Assembly (NCBI RefSeq): GCF_003431975.1
Contig: NZ_CP027116.1
Location: forward strand, 1 to 64,000
DNA from: Bacillus pumilus
GTDB taxonomy: Bacteria; Bacillota; Bacilli; Bacillales; Bacillaceae
Length of the DNA stretch: 64,000 nucleotides
Direction of reading: 5' to 3'
Position numbers and translations under genes: made by a program. Below are positions 53,886 through 62,803 of this stretch, in pieces. The notes beneath the pieces were generated by a model. That model was not told where the DNA came from. It searched no databases and saw only the letters and a program-made list of their open reading frames with translations. Numbering within the stretch: the stretch's first letter is position 1; each line of letters opens with the position of its first letter.

Positions 53886-54770
53886 ATGCAATTTCAAATA
53901 GGAGATATGGTGACAAGGGCATCCTATCAAATGGATATTATGTTTCGAATCATTCGAATTGATGAGACAGATCAGCACGAAGCCACCGCCATATTGCATG
54001 GGAATGAAGTGAGGCTGATCGCTGATGCTAAGATGTCAGATCTCGTCATGATTCAGAAAGAAGAACAGCTGACTAGGGAGAAGGACGACGAACGAAAAAT
54101 CAACGAATCGCTCGACCTGCTAAGACAGGATTATCAACTGCTGCGGGAAAAACAAGAGTATTATACTTCTGGACAATATCAGCATCAGGAGCAGTATTTT
54201 CACATGCCTGGAAAGGTCCTTCATTTAGATGGAGATGCTTCATACTTAAAAAAATGCTTAGATGTATATGAGCGTATTGGTGTGCCTGTGTATGGGGTGC
54301 ATTGTCATGAGAAGAAGATGCCAAGCATGATTGACTCGCTCATTGATCAATATCGTCCTGATATTTTGGTTATCACAGGACATGATGCGTATTCCAAGCA
54401 AAAGGGCGGCGTGCATGATATCGGTGCCTATCGCCATTCTCGTCATTTCGTTGAAACGGTTCAAAAAGCAAGACGGAAAATTCCTCATTTAGATCAACTT
54501 GTGATCTTTGCGGGAGCCTGTCAATCTCATTTTGAATCATTGATCCAAGCGGGTGCTAATTTTGCAAGCTCGCCTTCCCGTGTGAACATCCATGCGCTTG
54601 ACCCCGTCTATATCGTTGCGAAGATCAGCTTCACTCCATTTGTAGATCGAATCAACGTGTGGGATGTGCTCCGAAATACATTAACAAGAGAAAAGGGCCT
54701 CGGAGGCATCGAGACGAAGGGTGTTTTAAGGGTAGGTATGCCATATAAAAGAGACCATGAATCGACATAA
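53886..54770 (+). CDS. yabG: Sporulation-specific coat protease YabG
   Basis: YabG is a mother-cell protease that trims spore coat proteins such as SafA and SpoIVA. The 294-residue protein has the family region with VITGHDAYSKQKGGVHDIGAY (near 166-186) and FAGACQSHFESLIQAGANFASS (near 211-232), which includes the likely catalytic cysteine in GACQS. The ATG at 53886 follows GGAGTG. The sigma-K type promoter upstream fits late mother-cell expression. Confidence 0.94.
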   Translation: MQFQIGDMVTRASYQMDIMFRIIRIDETDQHEATAILHGNEVRLIADAKMSDLVMIQKEEQLTREKDDERKINESLDLLRQDYQLLREKQEYYTSGQYQHQEQYFHMPGKVLHLDGDASYLKKCLDVYERIGVPVYGVHCHEKKMPSMIDSLIDQYRPDILVITGHDAYSKQKGGVHDIGAYRHSRHFVETVQKARRKIPHLDQLVIFAGACQSHFESLIQAGANFASSPSRVNIHALDPVYIVAKISFTPFVDRINVWDVLRNTLTREKGLGGIETKGVLRVGMPYKRDHEST

Positions 54771-54798
54771 CCCGACTGATTTCAGTCTGGTTTTTTTT
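54769..54798 (+). terminator. Terminator after yabG
   Basis: AACCCGACTG (54769-54778) pairs imperfectly with CAGTCTGGTT (54783-54792) and is followed by a run of T. Confidence 0.8.
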
Positions 54799-54892
54799 AT
54801 GCTCAAAAAGAAATGTCAAAAGGATACATAATTCACCGGAATTTGAGAAAAATAGGGAGGAGAAAAGGTAGAAGTTTGTCAAAAATATTTTG

Positions 54893-54962
54893 TTGACAAT
54901 AGCTCGTGTTCGTTGATATAATTTAATTTTTATTTGACAAAAATGGGCTGTTGTTGTATAAT
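54893..54962 (+). promoter_or_regulatory. Tandem veg promoters
   Basis: P1 has TTGACA (54893-54898), 18 bp and TATAAT (54917-54922). P2 has TTGACA (54934-54939), 17 bp and TATAAT (54957-54962). Two consensus promoters in a row match the very strong veg promoters of B. subtilis. Confidence 0.92.
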
Positions 54963-54983
54963 TATCTCAGTGAGGTGGATGCA

Positions 54984-55241
54984 ATGGCGAAGACTTTGTC
55001 CGACATCAAAAGATCGCTTGATGGTAACTTAGGTAAACGTTTGACGTTAAAGGCTAACGGGGGCCGCCGTAAAACAATTGAGCGTTCGGGCATTTTAGCT
55101 GAAACGTACCCTTCTGTATTTGTGATTCAATTAGATCAAGATGAGAATTCGTTTGAAAGAGTTTCTTACAGTTATGCAGATATACTGACTGAGACGGTTG
55201 AACTAACGTTCGATGATACCGCTAGCTCAGTCGCCTATTAA
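54984..55241 (+). CDS. veg: Veg protein
   Basis: The 85-residue protein is highly expressed in vegetative cells and is reported to stimulate biofilm gene expression by opposing SinR. It begins [17 protein letters not shown] and has an SH3-like beta fold rich in basic residues ([14 protein letters not shown]). The ATG at 54984 follows GAGGTGG only about 14 nt after the P2 start; an upstream frame to 54951 runs through the promoter. Followed by a terminator. Confidence 0.93.
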   Translation: MAKTLSDIKRSLDGNLGKRLTLKANGGRRKTIERSGILAETYPSVFVIQLDQDENSFERVSYSYADILTETVELTFDDTASSVAY

Positions 55242-55244
55242 TGG

Positions 55245-55272
55245 GCAGTGAACTTCTTGTTTACTGCTTTTT
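55245..55272 (+). terminator. Terminator after veg
   Basis: GCAGTGAAC (55245-55253), loop TTCTT, GTTTACTGC (55259-55267, one G-U), then TTTTTG. Confidence 0.82.
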
Positions 55273-55404
55273 GTTTTGCCTTTTTTTCTGAATGGGAGTC
55301 TGTCCATTTTTTGAAAGGGGTAAAAGGATAGATTCGATACAAAATAAGAAAGTCACGAAAGCAGTGGCACTGATTCGAATTCTCGACTAAAGGGGCTGTT
55401 TCGT

Positions 55405-55590
55405 TTGGGTAGACGCCGAGGCATTATGTCAGATGAGTTCAAATACGAGCTGGCGAAGGATCTTGGATTTTATGATACCGTCAAAAATGGAGGCTGGGGA
55501 GAAATTCGTGCGCGTGACGCAGGTAATATGGTCAAACGTGCCATTGAATTAGCTCAACAGCATATGGCTCAGGATGAGAATCAACGATAG
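55405..55590 (+). CDS. sspF: Small acid-soluble spore protein SspF
   Basis: SspF belongs to the alpha/beta SASP-like group that coats spore DNA. The 61-residue protein is almost identical in its core to the B. subtilis one: [16 protein letters not shown] and [17 protein letters not shown]. Translation begins at TTG (55405) with AAAGGGG 8 nt upstream. I could not identify a clear sigma-G promoter, although one is expected. Confidence 0.95.
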   Translation: MGRRRGIMSDEFKYELAKDLGFYDTVKNGGWGEIRARDAGNMVKRAIELAQQHMAQDENQR

Positions 55591-55595
55591 AAAAA

Positions 55596-55632
55596 CGGTC
55601 AGGGATACCTCGGGTGTCTCTGGCTTTTTTTG
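55596..55632 (+). terminator. Terminator after sspF
   Basis: CGGTCAGGGATACC and GGGTGTCTCTGGC form a stem with several G-U pairs and a tiny loop, followed by TTTTTTT. Confidence 0.75.
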
Positions 55633-55736
55633 ATGAAAAAGTCAGTGTGCTCGACGTAAAAGCCTATATTCATCAGATCCATCAAATGTGATACAATATT
55701 GATACTTATGTTTAGATGGAGAAGTAGGTGAACTGT

Positions 55737-56606
55737 TTGCGTATTTTAGAAAAAGCACCGGCAAAAATTAATCTCTCACTTGATGTTCATGGAAAAAGAC
55801 CGGATGGATATCACGAAGTGGAGATGGTGATGACAACAATAGACCTTGCAGATCGACTAGAGCTGACGGAACTGGAGAAGGATGAAATCCGTGTATCATC
55901 TCATAATCGATTTGTACCAGATGATCAGCGTAATTTGGCTTATCAGGCGGCTAAATTACTCAAAACAAGGTTCGGTATTCAAAAAGGTGTATCCATTGTC
56001 ATCACAAAAGTCATTCCAGTCGCAGCAGGTTTAGCTGGGGGCAGCAGTGATGCGGCGGCAGCTCTTCGCGGCTTAAATCGTTTGTGGAAGTTAAACCTCT
56101 CGTTAGATGAACTAGCTGAGCTTGGAGCGGAGATCGGCTCAGATGTGTCCTTTTGTGTACATGGAGGCACAGCACTAGCGACAGGACGTGGAGAAAAGCT
56201 GAAGCATATTGCGACACCGCCGCATTGCTGGGTGATTTTAGCGAAGCCAGTAATCGGTGTATCTACAGCTGAAGTCTATAGACAATATGACGCAAGCAAA
56301 GTAGAACATCCAAATGTACAGCGTATGATTGAAGCGATTGAAGCGAAAGATTATAAAGAGATGTGCGGCTCACTCGGTAACGTTCTAGAGTCTGTGACAT
56401 TAAAGATGTATCCAGAAGTAGATATGATCAAGAGACAGATGAAGCGTTTCGGTGCTGACGCTGTTTTAATGAGTGGAAGTGGCCCAACAGTATTTGGCTT
56501 GATTCAATATGAATCAAAGGTACAAAGAATATATAACGGACTGAGAGGATTTTGTGATCAAGTATACGCTGTCCGCATGATCGGCGAACAAAATGCCCTT
56601 GATTAA
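55737..56606 (+). CDS. ispE: 4-diphosphocytidyl-2-C-methyl-D-erythritol kinase
   Basis: IspE phosphorylates CDP-methylerythritol in the MEP isoprenoid pathway. The 289-residue GHMP kinase has KINLSLDV (about 10-17), the phosphate loop [14 protein letters not shown] (about 96-109) and [10 protein letters not shown] (about 246-255). TTG at 55737 follows AGGTG by 6 nt and gives the exact family length; a GTG three codons earlier lies in the ribosome site. Confidence 0.95.
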   Translation: MRILEKAPAKINLSLDVHGKRPDGYHEVEMVMTTIDLADRLELTELEKDEIRVSSHNRFVPDDQRNLAYQAAKLLKTRFGIQKGVSIVITKVIPVAAGLAGGSSDAAAALRGLNRLWKLNLSLDELAELGAEIGSDVSFCVHGGTALATGRGEKLKHIATPPHCWVILAKPVIGVSTAEVYRQYDASKVEHPNVQRMIEAIEAKDYKEMCGSLGNVLESVTLKMYPEVDMIKRQMKRFGADAVLMSGSGPTVFGLIQYESKVQRIYNGLRGFCDQVYAVRMIGEQNALD

Positions 56607-56648
56607 ATCCGTATATTAAGTTATATTATTCATAAATTATTCGGGTTC
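56599..56648 (+). promoter_or_regulatory. Promoter of purR with possible PurR box
   Basis: TTGATT (56599-56604), 17 bp, TATATT (56622-56627), with the -35 over the ispE stop. At the expected start lies ATTATTCGGGTTC (56636-56648), a partial match (about three mismatches) to one PurBox arm. PurR autoregulates in B. subtilis; the operator here is tentative. Confidence 0.45.
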
Positions 56649-56661
56649 TGGGGGTAAGTTC

Positions 56662-57495
56662 ATGAAGTTTCGTCGAAGCGGCAGATTGGTGGACTTAACA
56701 AATTATTTGTTAACCCACCCGCACGTATTAGTACCGTTAACTTTTTTTGCAGAAAGATATCAATCTGCGAAGTCCTCCATTAGTGAAGACTTAACGATTA
56801 TCAAACAGACCTTCGAACAGCAGGGAATAGGCACATTGCTTACTGTACCTGGTGCTGCTGGCGGAGTGAAATATATTCCTAAGATTCACCTAAAAGAAGC
56901 AGACGACGTAGTAAACGATATCGGAGAGGCTCTATCGACTCCTGAACGTGTACTTCCTGGCGGTTATTTATATTTAACCGATGTTTTAGGTAATCCATCA
57001 ACCCTTGCGAAAATAGGTAAACTGTTTGCAACGATCTTTGCAGATCGTGCGATTGATGTCGTCATGACCGTTGCGACTAAGGGGATTCCAATTGCCTATT
57101 CTGTTGCGGGTTATTTAAATGTGCCTGTTGTGATTGTTAGAAAAGATAATAAGGTAACCGAAGGATCAACTGTAAGTATTAACTACGCGTCAGGTTCGTC
57201 TAACAGAATTCAGACCATGTCACTTGCAAAGCGGAGCTTAGATAAAGGATCCAATGTCCTGATCATTGATGACTTTATGAAAGCGGGCGGAACCATTAAC
57301 GGCATGGTGAATTTGCTAGAGGAATTTAATGCAAATGTTGCAGGGATCGGTGTTCTTTTAGAAGATGAAGGCGTAGATGAACGTCTTGTCGATGAATATG
57401 TCTCGTTGTTAAAGCTGTCAACCATTGATATGAAGCAGAAGATCATTGAGATCAATGAAGGCAATTTCCACGAGTTTTTTCATTCGAAAGCTTAA
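56662..57495 (+). CDS. purR: Purine operon repressor PurR
   Basis: PurR represses purine genes and is released by PRPP. The 277-residue protein has an N-terminal winged helix (about 1-73, SGRLVDLTNYLLTHP) and a phosphoribosyltransferase-like domain with the PRPP loop NVLIIDDFMKAGGT (198-211). It is about eight residues shorter at the C-terminus than the B. subtilis protein. GGGGG precedes the ATG. ridA follows after 38 bp in the same operon. Confidence 0.96.
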   Translation: MKFRRSGRLVDLTNYLLTHPHVLVPLTFFAERYQSAKSSISEDLTIIKQTFEQQGIGTLLTVPGAAGGVKYIPKIHLKEADDVVNDIGEALSTPERVLPGGYLYLTDVLGNPSTLAKIGKLFATIFADRAIDVVMTVATKGIPIAYSVAGYLNVPVVIVRKDNKVTEGSTVSINYASGSSNRIQTMSLAKRSLDKGSNVLIIDDFMKAGGTINGMVNLLEEFNANVAGIGVLLEDEGVDERLVDEYVSLLKLSTIDMKQKIIEINEGNFHEFFHSKA

Positions 57496-57533
57496 GCTTT
57501 TATCAAACATGTAATTGAATGGGAGAGATTGAT

Positions 57534-57911
57534 ATGACAAAAGTTGTTCAAACCAAACATGCACCAGCAGCCATTGGACCTTACTCTCAAGGGATTATTG
57601 TCAATAACATGTTTTACAGCTCAGGGCAGATTCCATTAACGCCAGCTGGAGATTTTGTAAATGGAGATATTAAAGAACAAACACATCAAGTGTTCCGTAA
57701 TCTTGAAGCCGTACTTGAAGCAGCAGGTGCTTCTTTTGAAACAGTCGTGAAAGCAACAGTTTTCATAAAAGATATGGAACAATTCGCAGAAGTGAACGAA
57801 GTGTATGGCGAGTATTTCCATACACATAAGCCAGCTCGTTCATGTGTGGAAGTAGCAAGACTTCCTAAGGATGCACTTGTAGAAATTGAAGTGATTGCAT
57901 TAGTGAAGTAA
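57534..57911 (+). CDS. ridA: RidA family enamine/imine deaminase (YabJ)
   Basis: RidA hydrolyses reactive enamines released by PLP enzymes. The 125-residue trimer-forming protein has GPYSQG (about 16-21), the catalytic arginine in [13 protein letters not shown] (about 100-112) and a final [10 protein letters not shown]. It is next to purR, as in B. subtilis, where it was first seen as needed for purine repression. The ATG at 57534 gives the normal length. Confidence 0.96.
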   Translation: MTKVVQTKHAPAAIGPYSQGIIVNNMFYSSGQIPLTPAGDFVNGDIKEQTHQVFRNLEAVLEAAGASFETVVKATVFIKDMEQFAEVNEVYGEYFHTHKPARSCVEVARLPKDALVEIEVIALVK

Positions 57912-57956
57912 ACAGGCAGTCTTAATAAAAGCCGTTTGGTTTCATTATATGCAGGC

Positions 57957-57983
57957 AAAGACATCATCATGATGTCTTTTTTT
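57957..57983 (+). terminator. Terminator after ridA
   Basis: AAAGACATCAT (57957-57967) and ATGATGTCTTT (57969-57979) form a near-perfect palindrome followed by T residues. Confidence 0.82.
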
Positions 57984-58065
57984 CACGAAGTAGTTGTAAG
58001 CGCCGTCATGAAAATGACAAATAATGTATAAATATCCCGATATTTCAAAAAAGTTTTAAAAAAGA

Positions 58066-58092
58066 GCAGGAGAATCACCACAATCGTTGAAT
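58066..58092 (+). promoter_or_regulatory. Sigma-H type promoter of spoVG
   Basis: GCAGGAGAA (58066-58074), 11 bp, GTTGAAT (58086-58092). This fits the sigma-H pattern RnAGGAwwW-N11-RnnGAAT and corresponds to the classical spoVG promoter, which AbrB also represses in B. subtilis. Confidence 0.85.
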
Positions 58093-58135
58093 ACCTAAGT
58101 AATGCTTTTATATTGGGAAAAGGTGGTGAACTACT

Positions 58136-58432
58136 GTGGAAGTTACTGACGTAAGATTACGCCGCGTGAATACCGATGGTCGCATGAGGGCGATTGCATC
58201 CATCACGCTGGACCACGAATTTGTTGTTCATGATATTCGTGTGATTGATGGAAACAATGGCTTGTTTGTTGCAATGCCTAGCAAACGCACGCCTGATGGA
58301 GAGTTTCGCGATATTGCACATCCAATTAATTCAAGCACTCGGGGTAAAATCCAAGATGCTGTTTTAAATGAGTATCATCGCTTAGGCGAAGAGGAAGAGA
58401 CAATTGAATATGAAGAAGCTGGAGCTTCTTAA
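58136..58432 (+). CDS. spoVG: Septation/regulatory protein SpoVG
   Basis: SpoVG affects asymmetric septation and is a nucleic-acid-binding regulator in Firmicutes. The 98-residue protein begins [19 protein letters not shown] and has the conserved [16 protein letters not shown] core. It starts with GTG (58136) behind AAAGGTGGTG. Single-gene unit with a sigma-H promoter and its own terminator. Confidence 0.97.
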   Translation: MEVTDVRLRRVNTDGRMRAIASITLDHEFVVHDIRVIDGNNGLFVAMPSKRTPDGEFRDIAHPINSSTRGKIQDAVLNEYHRLGEEEETIEYEEAGAS

Positions 58433-58446
58433 AGATATGTGAACCT

Positions 58447-58500
58447 AAAAAGACAGCTTTAAGAGAAAATGAATGTTTTCTTTTAAATGCTGTCTTTTTT
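58447..58500 (+). terminator. Terminator after spoVG
   Basis: AAAAAGACAGC (58447-58457) pairs with GCTGTCTTTTT (58489-58499), and the inner TTTAAGAGAAAA/TTTTCTTTTAAA extends the stem. Confidence 0.87.
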
Positions 58501-58630
58501 GCGTTTATCCTCTTGTTTCTTGTATGTTTCATCCATTAGAAAATTAATGCACTTCCTCTTGTATCCTTGAAATCAGTTCATATTTAGGATATATTTTTCT
58601 ATGGATAATAGGGATATTGGAGGCCAATCA

Positions 58631-60001
58631 ATGGATAAGCGGTTCGCAGTGATTTTAGCAGCGGGAAAAGGAACGAGAATGAAGTCAAAGCTATACAAAG
58701 TACTTCATCCAGTTTGCGGAAAACCAATGGTCGAGCATGTGGCAGATGAAGCGTTAAAGCTTTCTTTAGCCAAGCTAGTGACGATTGTCGGTCATGGAGC
58801 AGAGGACGTCAAAGAGCAGCTTGGAGACAGAAGTGAGTATGCACTTCAAGCAGAACAGCTGGGAACAGCCCATGCCGTCAAACAAGCAAAGTCGTTCCTT
58901 GCGCAGGAAAAGGGAACAACCATTGTCATTTGTGGTGATACACCATTATTGACAGCGGAAACAATGGAAGCCATGTTGAGCGAGCATCAAAAACATCAAG
59001 CGAAAGTTACTATTTTAACAGCACATGCGGATGACCCGACGGGTTACGGTCGTATTATTCGTGACGAAACTGGTGCTGTCGTGAAAATTGTGGAGCATAA
59101 AGATGCGAATGATGCAGAACGTCAAGTGAATGAAATTAATACAGGGACCTATTGCTTCTCAAATGAAGATCTCTTCCGTGTGATTGAGCAAGTGTCCAAT
59201 GAAAATGCACAAGGCGAATACTACTTGCCAGACGTCATTGAAATTTTAAAGAATGAAGGGCAAACAGTTGCAGCGTATCAAACACCGCATTTTGAGGAAA
59301 CACTTGGAGTCAATGATCGTATCGCTCTATCACAAGCAGAGCAATTCATGAAGCGACGTATTAATCATCAGCATATGAAGAATGGTGTGACCTTGATTGA
59401 TCCTGAGAACACGTATATTTCACCAGATGCTGTTATCGGTGAAGATACAGTCATTTATCCTGGGACGGTCATCAAAGGGAATGTAAAAATCGGTGCAGAC
59501 GCTACTATTGGGCCAAACACTGAAATTGTTGACAGCATCATCGGAGATCGCACAGTGATTAAGCAATCTGTCGTCTGCGATAGTGAGGTTGGAGTTGATG
59601 TGACAATTGGGCCTTTTGCTCATATTCGCCCGCTGTCGAAAATTGGCGATGAAGTGAAGATCGGGAATTTTGTCGAAATCAAGAAGACGATTTTCGGTGA
59701 CCGCAGCAAGGCATCTCATCTAAGCTACATTGGAGATGCAGAAGTCGGAACGGATGTAAACCTTGGCTGTGGGTCCATTACAGTCAACTATGATGGGAAG
59801 AATAAATTCTTAACGAAGATTGAGGACGGCGCTTTTATTGGCTGTAATTCAAATCTCGTGGCACCAGTCACTGTCGGAAAAGGGGCATATGTTGCAGCCG
59901 GCTCAACGGTTACAGAAGATGTACCGCAGGATGCATTGTCTATTGCTAGAGCAAGACAAGTCAACAAAGAAGATTATGTGAAAAATATTCATAAAAAATA
60001 A
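58631..60001 (+). CDS. glmU: Bifunctional UDP-GlcNAc pyrophosphorylase/glucosamine-1-P acetyltransferase
   Basis: GlmU makes UDP-N-acetylglucosamine for peptidoglycan and teichoic acids. The 456-residue protein has the nucleotidyltransferase signature [12 protein letters not shown] (9-20) in its N-terminal half and a left-handed beta-helix of hexapeptide repeats (for example [20 protein letters not shown]) in the C-terminal half. The ATG at 58631 follows TTGGAGG. prs follows after 22 bp; the pair is cotranscribed. Confidence 0.97.
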   Translation: MDKRFAVILAAGKGTRMKSKLYKVLHPVCGKPMVEHVADEALKLSLAKLVTIVGHGAEDVKEQLGDRSEYALQAEQLGTAHAVKQAKSFLAQEKGTTIVICGDTPLLTAETMEAMLSEHQKHQAKVTILTAHADDPTGYGRIIRDETGAVVKIVEHKDANDAERQVNEINTGTYCFSNEDLFRVIEQVSNENAQGEYYLPDVIEILKNEGQTVAAYQTPHFEETLGVNDRIALSQAEQFMKRRINHQHMKNGVTLIDPENTYISPDAVIGEDTVIYPGTVIKGNVKIGADATIGPNTEIVDSIIGDRTVIKQSVVCDSEVGVDVTIGPFAHIRPLSKIGDEVKIGNFVEIKKTIFGDRSKASHLSYIGDAEVGTDVNLGCGSITVNYDGKNKFLTKIEDGAFIGCNSNLVAPVTVGKGAYVAAGSTVTEDVPQDALSIARARQVNKEDYVKNIHKK

Positions 60002-60023
60002 TCCAAATACCCGGAGGTTTACC

Positions 60024-60977
60024 ATGTCTAATCGTTATGCTGATGCGAATTTAAAGATATTCTCTTTGAATTCAAACCCTGAACTTGCTAAAGAAATTGC
60101 CGATCGTATCGGAGTCGATGTAGGAAAGAGCTCTGTTAAACGCTTTAGTGACGGTGAAGTCCAAATCAATATTGAAGAAAGTATCCGCGGCTGTGATTGT
60201 TATGTCATTCAATCAACGAGTGCACCAGTCAATGAGCACATTATGGAACTGCTCATTATGGTAGATGCACTAAAACGCGCTTCTGCGAAAACTGTCAATA
60301 TCGTGATCCCTTATTACGGATATGCACGTCAAGATCGTAAGGCAAAACCTCGTGAGCCAATCACTGCGAAGCTTTTTGCAAACTTGCTTGAAACAGCAGG
60401 TGCTACACGTGTCATTGCACTTGATCTTCATGCGCCGCAAATCCAAGGTTTCTTTGATATTCCAATCGATAACTTAATGGCTGTGCCAATCTTAACAAAC
60501 TATTTCGAACAGAAAAACTTGAATGATATCGTCGTTGTGTCTCCTGACCACGGTGGGGTAACACGTGCGCGTAAAATGGCAGATCGTCTGAAAGCACCAA
60601 TCGCCATTATCGACAAACGTCGTCCGAAGCCAAACGTTGCTGAAGTGATGAATATCATTGGTAACATTGAAGGTAAAACAGCGATTCTCATCGATGATAT
60701 TATTGATACAGCTGGTACCATTACACTTGCTGCAAACGCACTTGTCGAAAATGGAGCGGCTGAAGTATATGCGTGCTGTACTCACCCAGTATTGTCTGGA
60801 CCAGCAGTAGAACGTATCACAAACTCTAAAATCAAAGAATTAGTTGTGACAAACAGTATTCGCTTAACAGATGACAAGAAAGTTGAAAAATTCATTCCAC
60901 TTTCAGTTGGGCCTTTGCTTGCAGAAGCCATCATCCGTGTACATGAAGAAGAATCTGTGAGCTATCTTTTCAGCTAA
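60024..60977 (+). CDS. prs: Ribose-phosphate pyrophosphokinase
   Basis: Prs makes PRPP, the substrate for nucleotide synthesis and the effector of PurR encoded just upstream. The 317-residue protein has the flexible catalytic loop [10 protein letters not shown] (about 94-103), the metal site [11 protein letters not shown] (about 133-143) and the PRPP motif DDIIDTAGT from D224. CCGGAGG precedes the ATG. Confidence 0.98.
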   Translation: MSNRYADANLKIFSLNSNPELAKEIADRIGVDVGKSSVKRFSDGEVQINIEESIRGCDCYVIQSTSAPVNEHIMELLIMVDALKRASAKTVNIVIPYYGYARQDRKAKPREPITAKLFANLLETAGATRVIALDLHAPQIQGFFDIPIDNLMAVPILTNYFEQKNLNDIVVVSPDHGGVTRARKMADRLKAPIAIIDKRRPKPNVAEVMNIIGNIEGKTAILIDDIIDTAGTITLAANALVENGAAEVYACCTHPVLSGPAVERITNSKIKELVVTNSIRLTDDKKVEKFIPLSVGPLLAEAIIRVHEEESVSYLFS

Positions 60978-60992
60978 TTTTTCTGATCAAAA

Positions 60993-61025
60993 AAGGGCCC
61001 TAGGCATTTGCTTAGGGTCTTTTTG
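60993..61025 (+). terminator. Terminator after prs
   Basis: AGGGCCCTAGGC and GCTTAGGGTCTTTTT form an imperfect stem with loop ATTT and a T-run. Confidence 0.75.
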
Positions 61026-61048
61026 GTGTCATCATTCAGAGCAAATAG

Positions 61049-61074
61049 GTTTAAAATGATTCGGTTATGGGTAA
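61049..61074 (+). promoter_or_regulatory. Sigma-B type promoter of ctc
   Basis: GTTTAA (61049-61054), 14 bp, GGGTAA (61069-61074), one base off the sigma-B consensus GTTTAA-N14-GGGTAT. The B. subtilis ctc promoter is the classical sigma-B promoter. Confidence 0.88.
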
Positions 61075-61116
61075 TGATGAGAGTAGTGACAAAAAAGAAA
61101 TAGGATGGTGCTGAAT

Positions 61117-61743
61117 ATGGCAACTTTAAAAGCAAATAAAAGAACTGATTTCAAACGTTCCACACTGCAAAAAATCCGTCATTCAGGACACGTTCCTGGT
61201 GTCATATACGGAAAAAATACAGACAACTTGGCCGTCTCTCTAGACAGCATCGATTTATTGAAAACCTTACGTGATGAAGGAAAAAATACAATCATCACAT
61301 TAGACGTAAGCGGTGAAACAAAATCCGTGATGGTCACAGAATTACAAACAGATCCGCTGAAAAATGAGCTTGTCCATGCAGATTTCCAAGTAGTTGACTT
61401 ACAGCGTGAAATTGAAGCAGATGTACCTGTACAGCTGATTGGTGAATCTAAAGGGGTAAAAGATGGCGGTGTGCTTCAGCAGCCACTATTTGAGCTATCC
61501 ATTACAGCGAAACCAAAAGATATCCCGCAGCATATTGAAGCAGATATTACAAACTTAGAAGTGAATGATGTCTTAACAGTGGCTGATTTATCTGTTCAGT
61601 CATCGTATCAAGTGAATAACGATCCAGATGAAGTCGTTGCATCCATTCTTCCGCCTCAGCAATCAGAGGTCCCTGAGCCAGATAGTGAAGAGGAACCACA
61701 AGAACCTGAGGCTATTAAAGAAAAGGATGACGATGGAGAATAA
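61117..61743 (+). CDS. ctc: General stress protein Ctc (ribosomal protein bL25 family)
   Basis: Ctc is the stress-induced L25/TL5 protein that binds 5S rRNA. The 208-residue protein has the L25 domain (about 1-92, VPGVIYG motif) and the TL5-type beta domain (about 95-180), then an acidic tail rich in Glu and Pro. The ATG at 61117 is used since GGATGGTG lies just upstream. The sigma-B type promoter supports general-stress control. Confidence 0.96.
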   Translation: MATLKANKRTDFKRSTLQKIRHSGHVPGVIYGKNTDNLAVSLDSIDLLKTLRDEGKNTIITLDVSGETKSVMVTELQTDPLKNELVHADFQVVDLQREIEADVPVQLIGESKGVKDGGVLQQPLFELSITAKPKDIPQHIEADITNLEVNDVLTVADLSVQSSYQVNNDPDEVVASILPPQQSEVPEPDSEEEPQEPEAIKEKDDDGE

Positions 61744-61755
61744 CTGGTCATTTAG

Positions 61756-61786
61756 AGACGTAACCCTCCCGCGGTTGCGTCTTTTG
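61756..61786 (+). terminator. Terminator after ctc
   Basis: AGACGTAACC (61756-61765) pairs with GGTTGCGTCT (61773-61782), one mismatch or G-U, with a short TTTTG tract; probably moderate in strength. Confidence 0.65.
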
Positions 61787-61883
61787 TGCTAGAATGAAAA
61801 GAATTCATACGTTTTTACATGAGGCAATTATATTGGCTCATTTTTTAGGCGTGTGCTTTGTGACAAAGGAGGTTATTGGTTTC

Positions 61884-62450
61884 ATGATTGCATTCGTTGG
61901 ATTAGGTAATCCAGGAAAAGAATATGAGAAAACAAGACATAATGTCGGGTTTATGACCATAGATGAGTTATCGAAAAAATGGGACATCCCTTTAAATCAA
62001 TCAAAATTCCACGGACAATTTGGAACGGGGTTTGTTTCAGGGCAAAAGGTTCTACTTGTAAAGCCGCTTACATATATGAACTTATCGGGAGAATGCGTGC
62101 GTCCACTAATGGATTACTATGATATTCCCCTTGAACATTTGAAAGTCATCTATGATGATCTTGATTTGCCAACTGGCCGAATTCGTTTGCGTACAAAAGG
62201 GAGTGCAGGCGGACATAATGGAATCAAGTCGTTGATTCAGCATTTAGGGTCACCTGAGTTTGACCGATTCCGTATCGGGATTGGACGTCCTCAAAATGGC
62301 ATGAAGGTCGTCGATTACGTGCTAGGACGCTTTTCTGAAGAGGAACAGCCTGACATTGCATCAGCTATTCAGGCGTCTGTCGAGGCTTGTGAGGCCGCTT
62401 TAACAAAGCCGTTTTTAGAAGTGATGAATGATTTTAACAAGAAGGTATAA
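61884..62450 (+). CDS. pth: Peptidyl-tRNA hydrolase
   Basis: Pth (SpoVC) releases peptides from drop-off peptidyl-tRNA. The 188-residue protein has [20 protein letters not shown] (4-23) with the catalytic histidine H19, and [10 protein letters not shown] and GSAGGHNG further on. The ATG at 61884 follows AAAGGAGG by 9 nt; an upstream in-frame extension to 61794 has no ribosome site. Its last codons contain the fin promoter. Confidence 0.97.
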   Translation: MIAFVGLGNPGKEYEKTRHNVGFMTIDELSKKWDIPLNQSKFHGQFGTGFVSGQKVLLVKPLTYMNLSGECVRPLMDYYDIPLEHLKVIYDDLDLPTGRIRLRTKGSAGGHNGIKSLIQHLGSPEFDRFRIGIGRPQNGMKVVDYVLGRFSEEEQPDIASAIQASVEACEAALTKPFLEVMNDFNKKV

Positions 62451-62474
62451 GAATGATAAGCAAAGCACATACTG
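62445..62474 (+). promoter_or_regulatory. Sigma-F type promoter of fin
   Basis: GTATA (62445-62449), 15 bp, GCACATACTG (62465-62474), differing at one position from the sigma-F -10 pattern. The -35 lies over the pth stop codon. Spacing is identical to that of the csfB promoter at 37822. Confidence 0.78.
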
Positions 62475-62505
62475 ATCATAAAATCTCAGCATGGGAGGAT
62501 CACGT

Positions 62506-62736
62506 ATGGCTTTGCATTATTACTGCCGGCACTGTGGTGTAAAGGTTGGCAGTCTAGATGAATCTGCTGTTCAAAGTGAAGCACTTGGATTTCATCACTT
62601 AACAAATGAAGAAAGAAACGATATGATTTCTTATAAGGAAAATGGTGATTTACATGTACAAACCATTTGTGAGGATTGCCAAGAGGCGCTCGAAAGAAAT
62701 CCTGATTACCATCAGTATCATACTTTTATTCAATAA
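62506..62736 (+). CDS. fin: Anti-sigma-F factor Fin (YabK)
   Basis: Fin binds core RNA polymerase in competition with sigma-F and promotes the switch to sigma-G in the forespore. The 76-residue protein has a zinc ribbon with C7, C10, C55 and C58 (YYCRHC and TICEDC). The ATG at 62506 follows GGGAGG. It ends just before a terminator that separates it from mfd. Confidence 0.94.
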   Translation: MALHYYCRHCGVKVGSLDESAVQSEALGFHHLTNEERNDMISYKENGDLHVQTICEDCQEALERNPDYHQYHTFIQ

Positions 62737-62772
62737 AAAGCTTTGGTGTAGATAATAGACCAAAGCGTTTTT
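62736..62772 (+). terminator. Terminator after fin
   Basis: GCTTTGGT (62740-62747) pairs with ACCAAAGC (62759-62766), followed by GTTTTT. Confidence 0.8.
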
Positions 62773-62803
62773 CTGTTTTAAACAAGCAGGGAGGAGGAGC
62801 CAA

